Shown: positions 46,376 through 56,446, numbered from the stretch's first letter. The stretch: 64,000 bases of DNA from Methylomonas sp. ZR1 (GCF_013141865.1 NZ_RCST01000001.1:4464001-4528000), one strand, 5' to 3'. Notes: generated by a model from the letters alone, not told the origin. A program made the numbers and translations.

Positions 46376-46414
46376 CTCCACGGAACGGAAGCAAGGGTTT
46401 TCCGTTCCGTGGAG
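46376..46414. terminator. Strong hairpin between convergent genes
   Basis: A 15-bp perfect stem (CTCCACGGAACGGAA / TTCCGTTCCGTGGAG) with a 9-base loop lies between the 45975 gene and lptG. No T tract follows, so termination is inferred from position and strength. Confidence 0.55.
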
Positions 46415-46429
46415 AGGCAACTATGCCGC

Positions 46430-47500
46430 CTAGCTGACCCGCTTAACCGCGATCAGCGCGCCTAAAAACACCAAAGCACTCGGCAATATCGCCATCAACA
46501 TCGGATTCATGTCGTAAACCAAACCGACATGGCCGGCAATCTTGTCGAAAATGTTAAATGTCATCCCGATCACGATGCCCATCATGATCCGCGCGCCGGT
46601 GCTGGTGCCGCGACCGATGCCAATCACAAACGGCGCCGACACCATCAACATCACAAAGGTCACAAACGGGTTGATTAAACGGCTCCAAAATGCCAACTCG
46701 TAACTTTGCGACTTTTGATTGTTCTGCTTCAGGAAGTCGATGTACATGAACAAATCGTAAAGTGACAGGTTGTCGGATTTAACGACGGCCACTTTCAACA
46801 AATCCGAGTCGATACTGGATTTCCAGTTTTGTTCTGCTTGAGTGCCGGCATAAATTTGCTGCCGATTGATTTCGGATTGTTTGACGCTTTCCAAGCGCCA
46901 TTGTTTGTCGCCTAAAAACTGCGCATGCTCGGCCTGAGTGATGCGGTTGAGTTTATGTGCATCGTCGACATCGTAAATGCGTACATCGGCCAGCGAGCCG
47001 TCGTCGAGAATTTTGCGGACGTTGATAAAGCTGTTGCCTTCTCTCAGCCACATCCCGTATTGCGAGCGCATCACCACGCCGTCGTGCAGCGCCGTGGTTT
47101 TCAGCACTTGCGCGGCGCGTTCGCAAGACGGCGCGACGAACTCGCCCACCAGTACGGCAACGCTTACCAACAGCAAGCCTGCCAGCATAATCGTTCTGAT
47201 AATCCAGGCGATGGATAAACCGGCGCCGCGCATCGCCACAATCTCGCGGTTATTCGCCATCGAGCCCACGACGAACAAGCTACCCAGCAACGCCGCCGAC
47301 GGTACCAATTCGTAAAATACCCGTGGTGAGGTTAAGGTCAAAAACCATAAAATCTGTTTCAAGCCGTAACCGCCTTGCCCCAAATCTTTTAACTCGTCGC
47401 TGAAGCTGAACAGATTGAACAGCGTCAATAACAATATCACCGCAATTAAGGAGCCCTTGACGACTTCTTTGACGATGTAAATGGTCAATACGTTGATCAT
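46430..47500 (-). CDS. lptG: LPS export ABC permease LptG
   Basis: A 356-residue inner-membrane permease: N-terminal helices (YIVKEVVKGSLIAVILLLTLFNLF), the periplasmic beta-jellyroll domain (about 125-265), and C-terminal helices (FVTFVMLMVSAPFVIGIGRG). With LptF and the ATPase LptB it moves lipopolysaccharide to the LptC-LptA bridge. Its start overlaps the lptF stop codon by 4 bases. Confidence 0.95.
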   Translation of the reverse strand: MINVLTIYIVKEVVKGSLIAVILLLTLFNLFSFSDELKDLGQGGYGLKQILWFLTLTSPRVFYELVPSAALLGSLFVVGSMANNREIVAMRGAGLSIAWIIRTIMLAGLLLVSVAVLVGEFVAPSCERAAQVLKTTALHDGVVMRSQYGMWLREGNSFINVRKILDDGSLADVRIYDVDDAHKLNRITQAEHAQFLGDKQWRLESVKQSEINRQQIYAGTQAEQNWKSSIDSDLLKVAVVKSDNLSLYDLFMYIDFLKQNNQKSQSYELAFWSRLINPFVTFVMLMVSAPFVIGIGRGTSTGARIMMGIVIGMTFNIFDKIAGHVGLVYDMNPMLMAILPSALVFLGALIAVKRVS

Positions 47501-48564
47501 GACAGCTTCTCCTTAAGACTTTGCGACAACCATTGCCAGCCGTACAAACGCATCAACATTAACAAACCCAAGACCAGTAATAAGGCGTCCACCCAGAAAT
47601 AGCCCAGCCAGGACGGCAGCGCCCCGCTGATTACCCAACTGTGATTGACCCGCTGCAAATTGCCGTAAACGAAATAAATCCCAAAAGCTACCAGCATACT
47701 GCCGTATATACCGCCGCGCGGCGACAGCTTAGCTAAGGGCACTGCCAGAAAAGCCAATAAAATAACCCCTAACGGCGTGCTGAAACGATCCTGTAACTCG
47801 GCGACATCGCGCAGTTCCGGAGACAGCCATAAATTCTCGGTAGTAGTAGCCTCGCGGCCCAAATTCAAAATGGTGACCTTTTTTTCGATCAGCACGGCAT
47901 ATTCTTTAAATGTCTCAATGGTGAAGTCCTTGTTACCCGGTACGCCTTGAATCCGTTCGCCATTTTCCAACACCAGATACAAGCCGCCGGGCAAATTTTT
48001 CAACCAACCGTATTCGGCGTTTACCACGCCGGCTTTGTCGCCTTGTTTGTTTTGCACGAACACCTTGTGCATGCGGCCTTCGTCATCGACGTTTTCGGTG
48101 TAAAAAATCAACTCGCCGTCGCTGTACTCGCTGAAGCGGCCGGCAGCGATGCCGCGAATATCGGCATTTTGTTTATCCTGATGCATCAACTGCTCGGTTT
48201 TGGCCTCCGCCCACGGCGAAGCCAGCATCGATAGCGCCATACCCGCCAGACTTAACGGTATGACCAGCATGAATATCGCCCGATAAATGGTAAACACGCT
48301 GCCGCCGGCCGAGGAAATTGCCGCCATCTCCTGCTCGCGGTACATGCGGCCCAATACCATCAATACCGCCATGAACAGCGCGGCGGGCAGGAAGGTGGTC
48401 GTGGCGACGACGATTTTCAAACCCAATAAGGTCATCACCGTATCGTTGGCGATATTGCCCTCGATAGCTTGCGCCAATACCTTGATAAATTTACGGCTGA
48501 CGATGATCACCACCAACACGACCAACACGGCGCTGACGGTGTGAAACAGCTCCTTGATTATCAT
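47497..48564 (-). CDS. lptF: LPS export ABC permease LptF
   Basis: A 355-residue partner of LptG: DKMIIKELFHTVSAVLVVLVVI, EQEMAAISSAGGSVFTIYRAI and C-terminal LAVPLAKLSPRGGIYGSM. The start at MIIKELF aligns with E. coli LptF (366 residues); a longer frame adds 53 residues that are not LptF-like. It is divergent from pepA across 157 bases, as in other gammaproteobacteria. Confidence 0.95.
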   Translation of the reverse strand: MIIKELFHTVSAVLVVLVVIIVSRKFIKVLAQAIEGNIANDTVMTLLGLKIVVATTTFLPAALFMAVLMVLGRMYREQEMAAISSAGGSVFTIYRAIFMLVIPLSLAGMALSMLASPWAEAKTEQLMHQDKQNADIRGIAAGRFSEYSDGELIFYTENVDDEGRMHKVFVQNKQGDKAGVVNAEYGWLKNLPGGLYLVLENGERIQGVPGNKDFTIETFKEYAVLIEKKVTILNLGREATTTENLWLSPELRDVAELQDRFSTPLGVILLAFLAVPLAKLSPRGGIYGSMLVAFGIYFVYGNLQRVNHSWVISGALPSWLGYFWVDALLLVLGLLMLMRLYGWQWLSQSLKEKLS

Positions 48565-48721
48565 TTTATCCAGCACCGTCAACAGCCGGAAAGGCCGGCC
48601 CGCGCTGGGTAATCCTCGCTCAATGCTCAACAACTCACTCCTAATTTCTAAGGTATAATCGAACCACAGACCGCTGCATCCGGCGCAACCCCTCAATCCC
48701 AGATACTTACAGACTACTCTC

Positions 48722-50206
48722 ATGGACTATTCTATAGAAAGCTCACCCTTAGACAAACTGCAAAGCGACTGTCTGCTGGTCGGAATCTACGAAAATCAAC
48801 AACTCAGCCCGGCGGCAACCCAACTGGACAGCCAATTCGGCGGTTTGTTGAGCAAATTAATCGGCCGCGGCGACATCAGGGGCAAAAACGCCGAAACCCT
48901 AATGATCAATAACCTGCCCGACGGCAATATCGCCCGCATCGTGCTGCTCGGGTTTGGTGAGCGCGGCAAGGTCACGCGCAAGCAATACCGTAAAGCTTTG
49001 GCGGCTGCGATTAAAATCGTCAAGGACAGCAAAGTCAGCGCCGCCAGCTGCGCACTGCTGGATATAGACGTCAACGGTGCGGATAGCCAATGGAAAGCCC
49101 GCCAAGTGGTGGAAGTATTTAACGATGGCCTGTACCAATACAGCGCCACCAAAAAAGTCGACGACAAAAATCCGCTGCAAAAGCTGGCTGTAGTGGCCGA
49201 CGATAGTCAACAAGGTTTGGCCGAATCGGGTCTGCAACAAGGCATCGCCATCGCCAGAGGCATGGAACTGGCTAAACACTTGGCCGACCTGCCCGGCAAT
49301 ATCTGTACGCCTACTCACCTGGCCGAACAAGCCCTGGCTCTGGCCGGCGAGCACGACAAACTCACCTGCGAGATTTTGGAAGAAAGCGACATGGAAGCCC
49401 TGGGCATGGGCTCCTTTCTGTCGGTATCGCGCGGCAGCCGCCAGCCTGCTAAATTGATTTGTCTGGATTACCAAGGCGGCGACAGCAACGCCAAACCCAT
49501 TGTCTTGATCGGTAAAGGTCTAACTTTCGATGCCGGCGGTATTTCCTTGAAACCCGGCCTGGGCATGGACGAAATGAAATACGACATGTGCGGCGGCGCC
49601 AGCGTGTTGGGTCTGGTGCGCATGGCGACATTGTTGAATCTAAAACTAAACATCGTCGGCTTGATTCCTGCCTCGGAAAACCTGCCGGATGGCGCGGCCA
49701 ACAAACCCGGCGACATCTGGACCAGCATGGCCGGCAAAACCATCGAAATCCTGAACACCGACGCCGAAGGCCGCTTGATTTTGTGCGACACGCTCACCTA
49801 CGCAAAGAAATATAACCCGGATGTGGTCATTGATATGGCGACCTTGACCGGCGCCTGTATCGTCGCCTTGGGCCGGGTACCGAGCGGCTTGTTCGGCAAC
49901 GACGACAAACTCTGCAACGATTTGCTGAGCGCCGGCGATGCCGCCTGCGACTTGGTGTGGCGCATGCCGATCTGGGAAGAATATCAGGAGCAACTAAAAT
50001 CCAACTTCGCCGATCTGGCCAACATCGGCGGCCCGGATGGCGGCAGCATCACGGCAGCGGTGTTTTTATCCAAATTTGCCGAAGAATACCGCTGGGCGCA
50101 TATCGACATCGCCGGCACCGCTTGGCGCACCGGCGCCAACAAAGGCGCCACTGGCCGGCCGGTCCCGCTGGTAAGCCAGTATTTGCTAAACCGCGCCTCG
50201 GCTTAA
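48722..50206 (+). CDS. pepA: Leucyl aminopeptidase PepA
   Basis: A 494-residue M17 aminopeptidase: an N-terminal macro-like domain and a catalytic domain with [30 protein letters not shown] and the signature [10 protein letters not shown]. It binds two metals and removes N-terminal residues from peptides; E. coli PepA also binds DNA. The pepA-holC order is conserved, but the expected valS does not follow holC here. Confidence 0.96.
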   Translation: MDYSIESSPLDKLQSDCLLVGIYENQQLSPAATQLDSQFGGLLSKLIGRGDIRGKNAETLMINNLPDGNIARIVLLGFGERGKVTRKQYRKALAAAIKIVKDSKVSAASCALLDIDVNGADSQWKARQVVEVFNDGLYQYSATKKVDDKNPLQKLAVVADDSQQGLAESGLQQGIAIARGMELAKHLADLPGNICTPTHLAEQALALAGEHDKLTCEILEESDMEALGMGSFLSVSRGSRQPAKLICLDYQGGDSNAKPIVLIGKGLTFDAGGISLKPGLGMDEMKYDMCGGASVLGLVRMATLLNLKLNIVGLIPASENLPDGAANKPGDIWTSMAGKTIEILNTDAEGRLILCDTLTYAKKYNPDVVIDMATLTGACIVALGRVPSGLFGNDDKLCNDLLSAGDAACDLVWRMPIWEEYQEQLKSNFADLANIGGPDGGSITAAVFLSKFAEEYRWAHIDIAGTAWRTGANKGATGRPVPLVSQYLLNRASA

Positions 50207-50283
50207 GACCGAGCGTAACAGAGGCTTTCGCGGTGATCCGGTGTCGCGAAAGTCCCTGCTACTTTCCGCAGGCTTAAAACGAC

Positions 50284-50739
50284 ATGACCGCCCCCAGTCA
50301 TTCGCCATCCCTCCCCGAAGTCGGCTTCTACGTGCTGGCGACCCATGACCAGCAACAACGCCAGGATTTCGCCTGCAAGCTGATCGAGAAAATCTACCGC
50401 AGCGGCCATTTTCCCTATGTGCTGACCGACTCGGCGGAGCAAGCCGAGCAAATCGATAAAGCCTTGTGGACCTTCCGGGCCGGCAGTTTTATTCCGCACC
50501 AAACCTATCGCGGAGAAATCCCGGCATTTACCAGCACCATCCTAATTGGTGGCGAAAACATTCCTGAGGGCTGGCAGAAAATCGTCGTCAACCTGTCTAG
50601 TTTGTACCCGCCGACCACCGCCCCGACCGAGCGTATCCTGGAAATATTGGACAACAGCGAAGCGTGCAAACAGGCCGGCCGCCAGCGTTACCGGCATTAC
50701 CAGCAAGCCCAACTGGCGATTACTACCCACAAAATGTAG
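50284..50739 (+). CDS. holC: DNA polymerase III chi subunit HolC
   Basis: A 151-residue HolC with VGFYVLATHDQQQRQDFACKLIEKIYRSG and a conserved WTFRAGSFIPHQ. Chi links the clamp loader to SSB. It follows pepA by 77 bases; a short inverted repeat (CTTTCGCG / CGCGAAAG) lies between. The C-terminus, after about 135, is poorly conserved in the family. Confidence 0.92.
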   Translation: MTAPSHSPSLPEVGFYVLATHDQQQRQDFACKLIEKIYRSGHFPYVLTDSAEQAEQIDKALWTFRAGSFIPHQTYRGEIPAFTSTILIGGENIPEGWQKIVVNLSSLYPPTTAPTERILEILDNSEACKQAGRQRYRHYQQAQLAITTHKM

Positions 50740-50857
50740 GGTGGTCACGTGGCGAACTAGAAAATGCAACGAGGACTTCGCCCCGGTTATCGCCAACCAA
50801 AGCAAAGCTTAGAAAAGTGGAATCCCAATTTGTACAACGCATCCGCCCTCTCGCGCC

Positions 50858-51994
50858 ATGAAAAGTAAAACGCTGATTGTTGCCGCCTTGCTTATAGCTG
50901 TCACCGCACTATTTCTCTATGGCCGCCGCCCGCAGCCGGTGGCAGTGGAGGCTTACACTTTGGCGGAAGGCGAGGTGCGGGCGACGGTAGCGAATACCCG
51001 GGTGGGTACGGTCAAAGCGTGTCGGCGGGCCTATCTGGCGCCGGCAACCGGCGGGCAAGTGGCGCAGCTGCGGGTTAAGGAGGGCGACAAAGTCAAGCAG
51101 GGTCAGGTGTTATTGGAGGTGTGGAACCAGGACTTAAAAGCCCAGGTTGAACTGCAAAAAGCCCAGATCAATGCCAGCCGAGCCAGCGCCGAACAAGCTT
51201 GCCAATTGGCCGGTGGTGCGGAGCGGGAAGCGGCCAGGATGACGCAATTGCAAAAACACAAAAACGTGGTGTCTGTGGAGCAAGTCGATAAATCAGTGAC
51301 GGGCGGCAAGTCGCAGCGCGCGGCATGCCGGGCCGCGCTGCAAGCCATTGAGGTGGCGGAGGCGCAATTGGGCGTGGCGGAAGCGGCGGTGCTGCGTACC
51401 TTGGTGAAAGCGCCGTTCGACGGCACGGTGGCGGAAGTGAATGCCGAATTAGGCGAGTTTGTCACGCCATCGCCGCCGGGGATTCCAACCTTGCCGCCCA
51501 TTGACTTGCTGGATGTCAGCTGTTTGACCGTTTCCGCGCCTATCGATGAAGTGGATGCTGCCAGCATCAAGACCGGCATGAGTGCTTGTGTGTCGCTGGA
51601 TGCGTTTCCAGATAAGCGTTGTTCCGGCATTGTCACCCGCGTCGCGCCCTACGTGTTGGAAAAGGAAAAACAGGCGCGCACGGTGGAAGTGGAAGTGACC
51701 TTGCGCGATCCCAAAGATCTCGCGGAGCTGTTGCCGGGTTACAGCGCCGACATTGAAGTGTTGCTCAGTCAAAAAGAACGCACACTGCGTTTGCCGGCCG
51801 AGGCGATTCTGGAGAATCATCGCGTATTGTTGATAGACGCAGACCATGTATTGCATGAACAGAGCTTCCAGCCTGGTTTATCCAACTGGAGTTTTACGGA
51901 AGTACTGTCCGGGCTGAAAGCGGGCGATCAGGTAGTGACGTCGGTTGGCAAGGAAGGCGTGGCGGCCGGCGTAACGGTCCGTGTCAAGCCATGA
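50858..51994 (+). CDS. Periplasmic adaptor (membrane fusion protein) of an ABC exporter
   Basis: A 378-residue HlyD/MacA-type adaptor: N-terminal anchor (IVAALLIAVTALFLYG), split lipoyl domain (APATGGQVAQLRVKEGDKVKQGQVLLEVWNQ and VKAPFDGTVAEVNAELGEFVTP), an alpha-helical hairpin between (about 90-170), and beta-barrel and membrane-proximal domains. It bridges an inner-membrane pump to an outer-membrane channel. It overlaps the ATPase gene by 4 bases. The matching permeases may be those at 60-62.4 kb. Confidence 0.88.
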   Translation: MKSKTLIVAALLIAVTALFLYGRRPQPVAVEAYTLAEGEVRATVANTRVGTVKACRRAYLAPATGGQVAQLRVKEGDKVKQGQVLLEVWNQDLKAQVELQKAQINASRASAEQACQLAGGAEREAARMTQLQKHKNVVSVEQVDKSVTGGKSQRAACRAALQAIEVAEAQLGVAEAAVLRTLVKAPFDGTVAEVNAELGEFVTPSPPGIPTLPPIDLLDVSCLTVSAPIDEVDAASIKTGMSACVSLDAFPDKRCSGIVTRVAPYVLEKEKQARTVEVEVTLRDPKDLAELLPGYSADIEVLLSQKERTLRLPAEAILENHRVLLIDADHVLHEQSFQPGLSNWSFTEVLSGLKAGDQVVTSVGKEGVAAGVTVRVKP

Positions 51995-52662
51995 TTCAGC
52001 TCAGTGGCATTCGCCGGGTATTTCAGGTCGGCGAGCAGACCGTACAGGCTTTGAACGGGATAGACCTGTCTATCGGGCCCGGCGAATATGTGTCGGTGAT
52101 GGGGCCGTCAGGATCGGGCAAATCGACGCTGTTAAACATTGTTGCGCTGCTTGATCAGCCCTCGGCCGGTCAATACTTATTAAACGGCACCGATGTCACC
52201 CGGCAAAGCGATGACGAGTTGGCGCGGATTCGCCGCGACAATATCGGCTTTGTGTTTCAGTTTTTTCATTTGATCCCCAGGCTCACCGCAGCCGAAAACA
52301 TCGAAATGCCGATGATTTTGGCCGGGGTCGATAGTAAGCAGCGCAAGCGGCGGGTGTTACAGGCGCTGACGTCCGTGAGTTTGCTGGAGCGTGCCGAGCA
52401 CAAGCCCAATCAATTGTCCGGCGGCCAGTTGCAGCGCATTGCCATTGCCAGGGCGATGATCATGCAACCCGGTATTTTGCTGGCCGACGAGCCGACCGGC
52501 AATCTGGACAGCCAATCCGGTCGGGACATCATCGAGCTGCTGGAGAATTTAAATCAGCAAGGTGTGACGTTAATCATCATCACTCACGATCAAAATATCG
52601 GCGGTAGAGCCAAGCGGCAGTTGCGCATTGTGGACGGCCGTTTGGCGGACGGCGCGGTTTAG
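51991..52662 (+). CDS. ABC transporter ATP-binding protein (MacB/LolD type)
   Basis: A 223-residue ABC ATPase with Walker A GPSGSGKST, Q-loop FVFQFFHLIPRLTAAENIEMPM, signature LSGGQLQR, Walker B ILLADEPTGNLDS and switch His in ITHDQN. The sequence around the Q-loop is of the LolD/MacB/FtsE type, which serves permeases with FtsX/MacB domains. It overlaps the adaptor gene; no permease is next to it, the nearest being 7.3 kb downstream on the same strand. Confidence 0.92.
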   Translation: MIQLSGIRRVFQVGEQTVQALNGIDLSIGPGEYVSVMGPSGSGKSTLLNIVALLDQPSAGQYLLNGTDVTRQSDDELARIRRDNIGFVFQFFHLIPRLTAAENIEMPMILAGVDSKQRKRRVLQALTSVSLLERAEHKPNQLSGGQLQRIAIARAMIMQPGILLADEPTGNLDSQSGRDIIELLENLNQQGVTLIIITHDQNIGGRAKRQLRIVDGRLADGAV

Positions 52663-52775
52663 TTTTTCATTTAGAACGGTGCTAAAAAAGCTTGGCGGCG
52701 ATAACTTTGTCGTTAGAGTTTTCCTGGTTGTGCGATACTGTCAACAGAGTTGACACGCCAGTAGGCTGAGGAGGG

Positions 52776-53204
52776 ATGATGGAGCGATATAGATTAAGTT
52801 TTTGTAATGCCATCAAGCTGGATGAGGACTTGGCGGAGTTTATTGTCGATGAGGGAGTGGAGCTCAACTTGGCGCTGGTGGACGAATATCATGCTTGGAT
52901 CGTGGCGCATTTGCAGAGGCCCTATCTGCTGCTGGTGCACAAAGTAAACGCCTACCACTATGACTTTGCCTCGCAAACTGCTATGGGTACTTTGCTTGGT
53001 ATTAAAGCGGCGGCATTTGTGGTGTATACCCATATCAGTCAGCTAACCACCCAAGTTATGCTGTCAATGCCGCGGGATGCCGATTGGGTTTATCGGATTT
53101 TCAATAATCGTGACGATGCGTTGATGTGGTTGGGAATGCAGCGGGAATCGAACGATCACGACGGAAAAATTTTAAAATCCACCTCCAAGTCATTAATTCG
53201 TTAG
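52776..53204 (+). CDS. SpoIIAA/STAS-like hypothetical protein
   Basis: A 142-residue soluble protein. The pattern (IVDEGVELNLALVDEY, PYLLLVHKVNAYHYDF and ADWVYRIFNNRDDALMWL) resembles a SpoIIAA/STAS-like fold seen in uncharacterised bacterial proteins, in which the last segment reads FxxREEALxWL. A ribosome-binding site (GAGGAGGG) precedes two tandem ATGs, and either may be used. Its role is unknown. Confidence 0.6.
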   Translation: MMERYRLSFCNAIKLDEDLAEFIVDEGVELNLALVDEYHAWIVAHLQRPYLLLVHKVNAYHYDFASQTAMGTLLGIKAAAFVVYTHISQLTTQVMLSMPRDADWVYRIFNNRDDALMWLGMQRESNDHDGKILKSTSKSLIR

Positions 53205-53240
53205 AATCTGTGTCTTTAGCCACAGATTGGGAAATTTTTT

Positions 53241-54140
53241 GTGACTCAGCTCAAATATCGTTCTATTTTTACGCCAGCCAGCGACGTGCAACGGCAGGAA
53301 AATTTTGCTGATTATTGGCTGTTTACCCAACAACATGGCGGTGAGTTATTGGAAGCGGACCGGGATTTGGCAAAAAAACGCGAACGATTGGCGTATTTTC
53401 AAAATAATCCGGTGCACTTGCACAAGCCTTTGGCAGACCCGGAGGCGTTTTATCGCAATTATGTGAAGATGGTGGATGACCCCAAGTCCCTGGACAAGCT
53501 GACTTTGTTACTCTGCGGTATCTATAAATTTGCACGTCACGAGTGGGTGGGTATTAAAGGTGCTTGGGATGTGGTGCCGGATATGGCTAATTCGCATAGC
53601 GTGGAAGACAAAATTTCCCGAGTGCATCTGGCCGAAGAGTTTTGCCATTGGCGTTTGTTTGATGAAATGCTGAAAACCTGCGGATTAGAGCGGGTGGTAT
53701 GGGAACCGTTGACCCCGTTTAAGGAAATGATCTACGAACAATTTCCGAAGTTGCCGGGGGTATTGATGGATACGCCGGCCTTCGTCACCGAGTTAATGGG
53801 CGTCAGCTTCTATTGCCATTTGTATCCGTTATTCGACGAGTTATTGGCCGACGAGCCGGAAGTTAGAGATCGTCTGAAAGCCTTGCTGGACGAAATCACC
53901 ATCGACGAAGTCGCGCACGTCGGGCAACGCCGTAATTTCATCGGGCCGTTGGGTATTAAGATTGCCCGCTATCTGGTTAAGCCGTTTTACATACTGTTTT
54001 ATCAGGACATTCCGGAAGTGGGCGAATTATTCGATGTCAAGCAAATGATCGCTCACGGCGAAGCGTTTGATTTTAATCAATTGCCGGACTACATGGTCGC
54101 CCGCAGTTGGGTTCCTTCTTATTGCAAGGTTGCCGCTTAA
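53241..54140 (+). CDS. Ferritin-like helical protein with two ExxH motifs
   Basis: A 299-residue protein, mostly helical. It has two ExxH motifs, in HLAEEFCHWRLF and DEITIDEVAHVGQRR, and further Glu residues in ARHEWVGI and AFVTELMG. This E-ExxH-E-ExxH layout is what a four-helix diiron (ferritin-like) site needs. I cannot name the family. GTG start. If diiron, it could be an oxygenase, oxidase or metal-binding protein. It sits between the SpoIIAA-like gene and the EamA exporter. Confidence 0.6.
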   Translation: MTQLKYRSIFTPASDVQRQENFADYWLFTQQHGGELLEADRDLAKKRERLAYFQNNPVHLHKPLADPEAFYRNYVKMVDDPKSLDKLTLLLCGIYKFARHEWVGIKGAWDVVPDMANSHSVEDKISRVHLAEEFCHWRLFDEMLKTCGLERVVWEPLTPFKEMIYEQFPKLPGVLMDTPAFVTELMGVSFYCHLYPLFDELLADEPEVRDRLKALLDEITIDEVAHVGQRRNFIGPLGIKIARYLVKPFYILFYQDIPEVGELFDVKQMIAHGEAFDFNQLPDYMVARSWVPSYCKVAA

Positions 54141-54242
54141 AAACGGGTCTCGAAAGCGACTGCCAATTCAGCAATGACATACCTTTGGTCAAGCGTTGCA
54201 AGCAACTCGGTATCTGAAGAACAGGCGTTTAGCCAGTTTGGC

Positions 54243-55157
54243 TTAACGCAGAAACGGCAACATCACCCCAAACACCAAAATCAGCGTAGTGCCGATCAGG
54301 GCCGTTTGGCCGGGAATTTGTTCGAATAGCAAGACGCTCCAGGCTAAGCTTAATACCGGGGCCAAATACCCTATGGAGCTCACCAAGGCTGCTGGCGCGG
54401 CTTGATAAGCCCGAGTCATATAATGTTGCGCGCCGCTGCCCGACACGCCTACCAGGAGCAATAAGCCCCAGCTTTCCGCCGAGCCCGGCAGGCGATAGCC
54501 ATACCGCGCAAAATAAATGCCGTGTAACGCCAAGCCCACCAGGCAAAAATAGAAAATTACCGTTTGCGGGGTATTGCTGCGCCCGGCACGCGCCACCATC
54601 AAATAGGCCAGCGCCGACAACAGGCCGGCCAGCAAGGCCATGGCTTGTCCGAATAAGTTGTGGCTATTTTCGAAATCAAATAGCAGCGATACCCCACTGA
54701 ACGAGCCGATAATGGCCAGCCAAACCAATAGCGAGTTTTTTTGGCCCAAAACCAGTGGCCCTAACAACATGACGAACACACCGCTGCTGGCGGTCAGAAA
54801 TGCGCTCTCGCCGGGGCCGATGCGGACGATGGCCGCAAACGACAGCATCAAGGCCGTGCTGCCGAACAAGCCGCGCAACCACAGCGAGGGGCGGGCGTCG
54901 CCGAACAGGCCGAGCAGTCGGCCGCCGATCAGCGCCGGAATTGTCAGGATCAAGAAATTGGCCAGGATGCGGATAAAGCTGATCATGCTGGGCGGCAAGC
55001 CGGTATCGAATAGGCCGATGGCGTATGCGCCGGCGTTCATGACCGAAAACAAGACACAAGCGACCAGCATATAACTCAGACCGAGGCGGCTGTTAGGCAG
55101 CGGCAAGATAGGCGTGGGAGTTTGGATGGTTTGCGGCTGATTAGTGTCGGCGGGCAC
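54243..55157 (-). CDS. EamA/DMT-family transporter
   Basis: A 304-residue inner-membrane protein with ten predicted helices in two EamA repeats: (LSYMLVACVLFSVMNAGAYAI... FLTASSGVFVMLLGPLVLGQK) and (NLFGQAMALLAGLLSALAYLMVARAG ... SVLLFEQIPGQTALIGTTLIL). Members export metabolites, amino acids or drugs. It is on the minus strand, downstream of the AraC-type gene and 149 bases from it, so the two may be co-transcribed. The substrate is unknown. Confidence 0.88.
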   Translation of the reverse strand: MPADTNQPQTIQTPTPILPLPNSRLGLSYMLVACVLFSVMNAGAYAIGLFDTGLPPSMISFIRILANFLILTIPALIGGRLLGLFGDARPSLWLRGLFGSTALMLSFAAIVRIGPGESAFLTASSGVFVMLLGPLVLGQKNSLLVWLAIIGSFSGVSLLFDFENSHNLFGQAMALLAGLLSALAYLMVARAGRSNTPQTVIFYFCLVGLALHGIYFARYGYRLPGSAESWGLLLLVGVSGSGAQHYMTRAYQAAPAALVSSIGYLAPVLSLAWSVLLFEQIPGQTALIGTTLILVFGVMLPFLR

Positions 55158-55306
55158 TGGTGGCTTGGCTTAAGAGCGTCGGTAAGGGCGAATAGGTTGA
55201 GGATAGGGCCGTATCGGTTCGGCCTGACGGCTTGCGAGTCCAAAATGCACATCATTGCGCCGGCTACCGACGCATGGATGGTCAGCGTCGCGGGTATATT
55301 AACCTC

Positions 55307-56272
55307 TTAAGGTTTAGATGTGTGGTTTTTGGCGATACTGCGGGGGGATATGCCGAAATATTTGCTAAAAGCAGTGCTGAAATTGCTGGCGTGATTGTAG
55401 CCGACATAGGCGGCGGCAACATCGATTTGACAGCGGCTGGATTCTAATAACTGATAGGCGGTTTTCATGCGAATATCTAATAATAAGCCATACGGCGTCG
55501 TATTAAAAAAGTGATGAAACAATTGTTTTAATTTAAATTGATTGGTGCCGACACGTTTGGATAATTCGGCAACCGATGGCGGGTTTTTATATTCATTTAA
55601 CAGAATGTTATGCGCGGCTTGGGCAATGGATTGGTCTTTTTTTGAAAAGATCGGCGATGTCTTTCGATTATCTTGCCATAGATGGGTCATTTCCGCGGCT
55701 AATATCGACAAGGCTTGACCGTGCATAAATACATGTCTTGCCGGATTATTCGGGTCGCAATTTAATAGCTGTCGCGTGGCTATTAATGCCGTATTTGAAA
55801 TGGGTTTATAACTTATTAAACTAATGCCGTTCTTATTAAAAAATCGCGTTGCGGTATTTTCGCCGAAGTATCGACTCAACCAAGATTTACTCATCGAGAA
55901 CCGCACTTGGGCCATTGGATTATTGGCTTGATATTGGCGCTCGCCAATACTGGAGCTGAATGCGGTGATCGACGTATAGCCTTCATTAAAAGTAATTTCC
56001 TGGCCCTGCGCATCAACGAATCGCGATTGCCCTTGCATGCCCAAAGTCACCACCAGGCGAGGGTTGTGCTGATCCATTCGGGTCAGAATAGCTAGATCCT
56101 GACTGGGCTGATAATGGGTTTCGATATAGTTCAAGTCTGGGTCGAGAGGAAATAATGTCGAGTAGCCTTTGCCTATGTCATCCGGCAGATACTCAGTCAG
56201 GCAGTTGCCTTGCTGGCGGGATTGCAATTCGTCGTTTTTGATGCGCCAGCGTCCCGCCGTTTTCTTCGTCAT
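55307..56272 (-). CDS. AraC-family regulator, PchR-like
   Basis: A 321-residue regulator. The N-terminal ligand domain has LVVTLGMQGQSRFVD, as in PchR/YbtA-type siderophore regulators. The C-terminal double helix-turn-helix has PSVAELSKRVGTNQFKLKQLFHHFFNTTPYGLLLDIRMKTA and CQIDVAAAYVGYNHASNFSTAFSKYFGISPRS. The start follows AGGGATTTCC. Divergent from the TonB receptor with a 299-base intergenic space containing a 21-bp direct repeat. It probably activates the receptor gene when its ligand is present. Confidence 0.88.
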   Translation of the reverse strand: MTKKTAGRWRIKNDELQSRQQGNCLTEYLPDDIGKGYSTLFPLDPDLNYIETHYQPSQDLAILTRMDQHNPRLVVTLGMQGQSRFVDAQGQEITFNEGYTSITAFSSSIGERQYQANNPMAQVRFSMSKSWLSRYFGENTATRFFNKNGISLISYKPISNTALIATRQLLNCDPNNPARHVFMHGQALSILAAEMTHLWQDNRKTSPIFSKKDQSIAQAAHNILLNEYKNPPSVAELSKRVGTNQFKLKQLFHHFFNTTPYGLLLDIRMKTAYQLLESSRCQIDVAAAYVGYNHASNFSTAFSKYFGISPRSIAKNHTSKP

Positions 56273-56404
56273 GGAAATCCCTGTGTTGGTACTAATAAGC
56301 AATTTTTATTTAAACTATGTTATTTGGCTTAATTAATGGTTGCTAAATAGGCCGCTGAGTTTTTTTGGATGAAGTAGTCGAAAATTCGGATATTACCGGC
56401 TGCT

Positions 56405-56446
56405 ACTTATAGCATAAAAAATATTACTTTTAGCATATGAAAGTAA
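56405..56446 (+). promoter_or_regulatory. 21-bp direct repeat, probable AraC-regulator operator
   Basis: Two tandem 21-base units, 56405-56425 and 56426-56446, both starting ACTTnTAGCATA and agreeing at about 14 positions. Two helical turns apart on one DNA face is the classic arrangement of AraC-family half-sites. They lie between the regulator and the TonB-receptor gene. Confidence 0.65.

Noticed and set aside
50740..50857. valS start after holC
   Set aside because: In E. coli valS follows holC, but here only 118 bases precede an unrelated adaptor gene and no valS reading frame begins.
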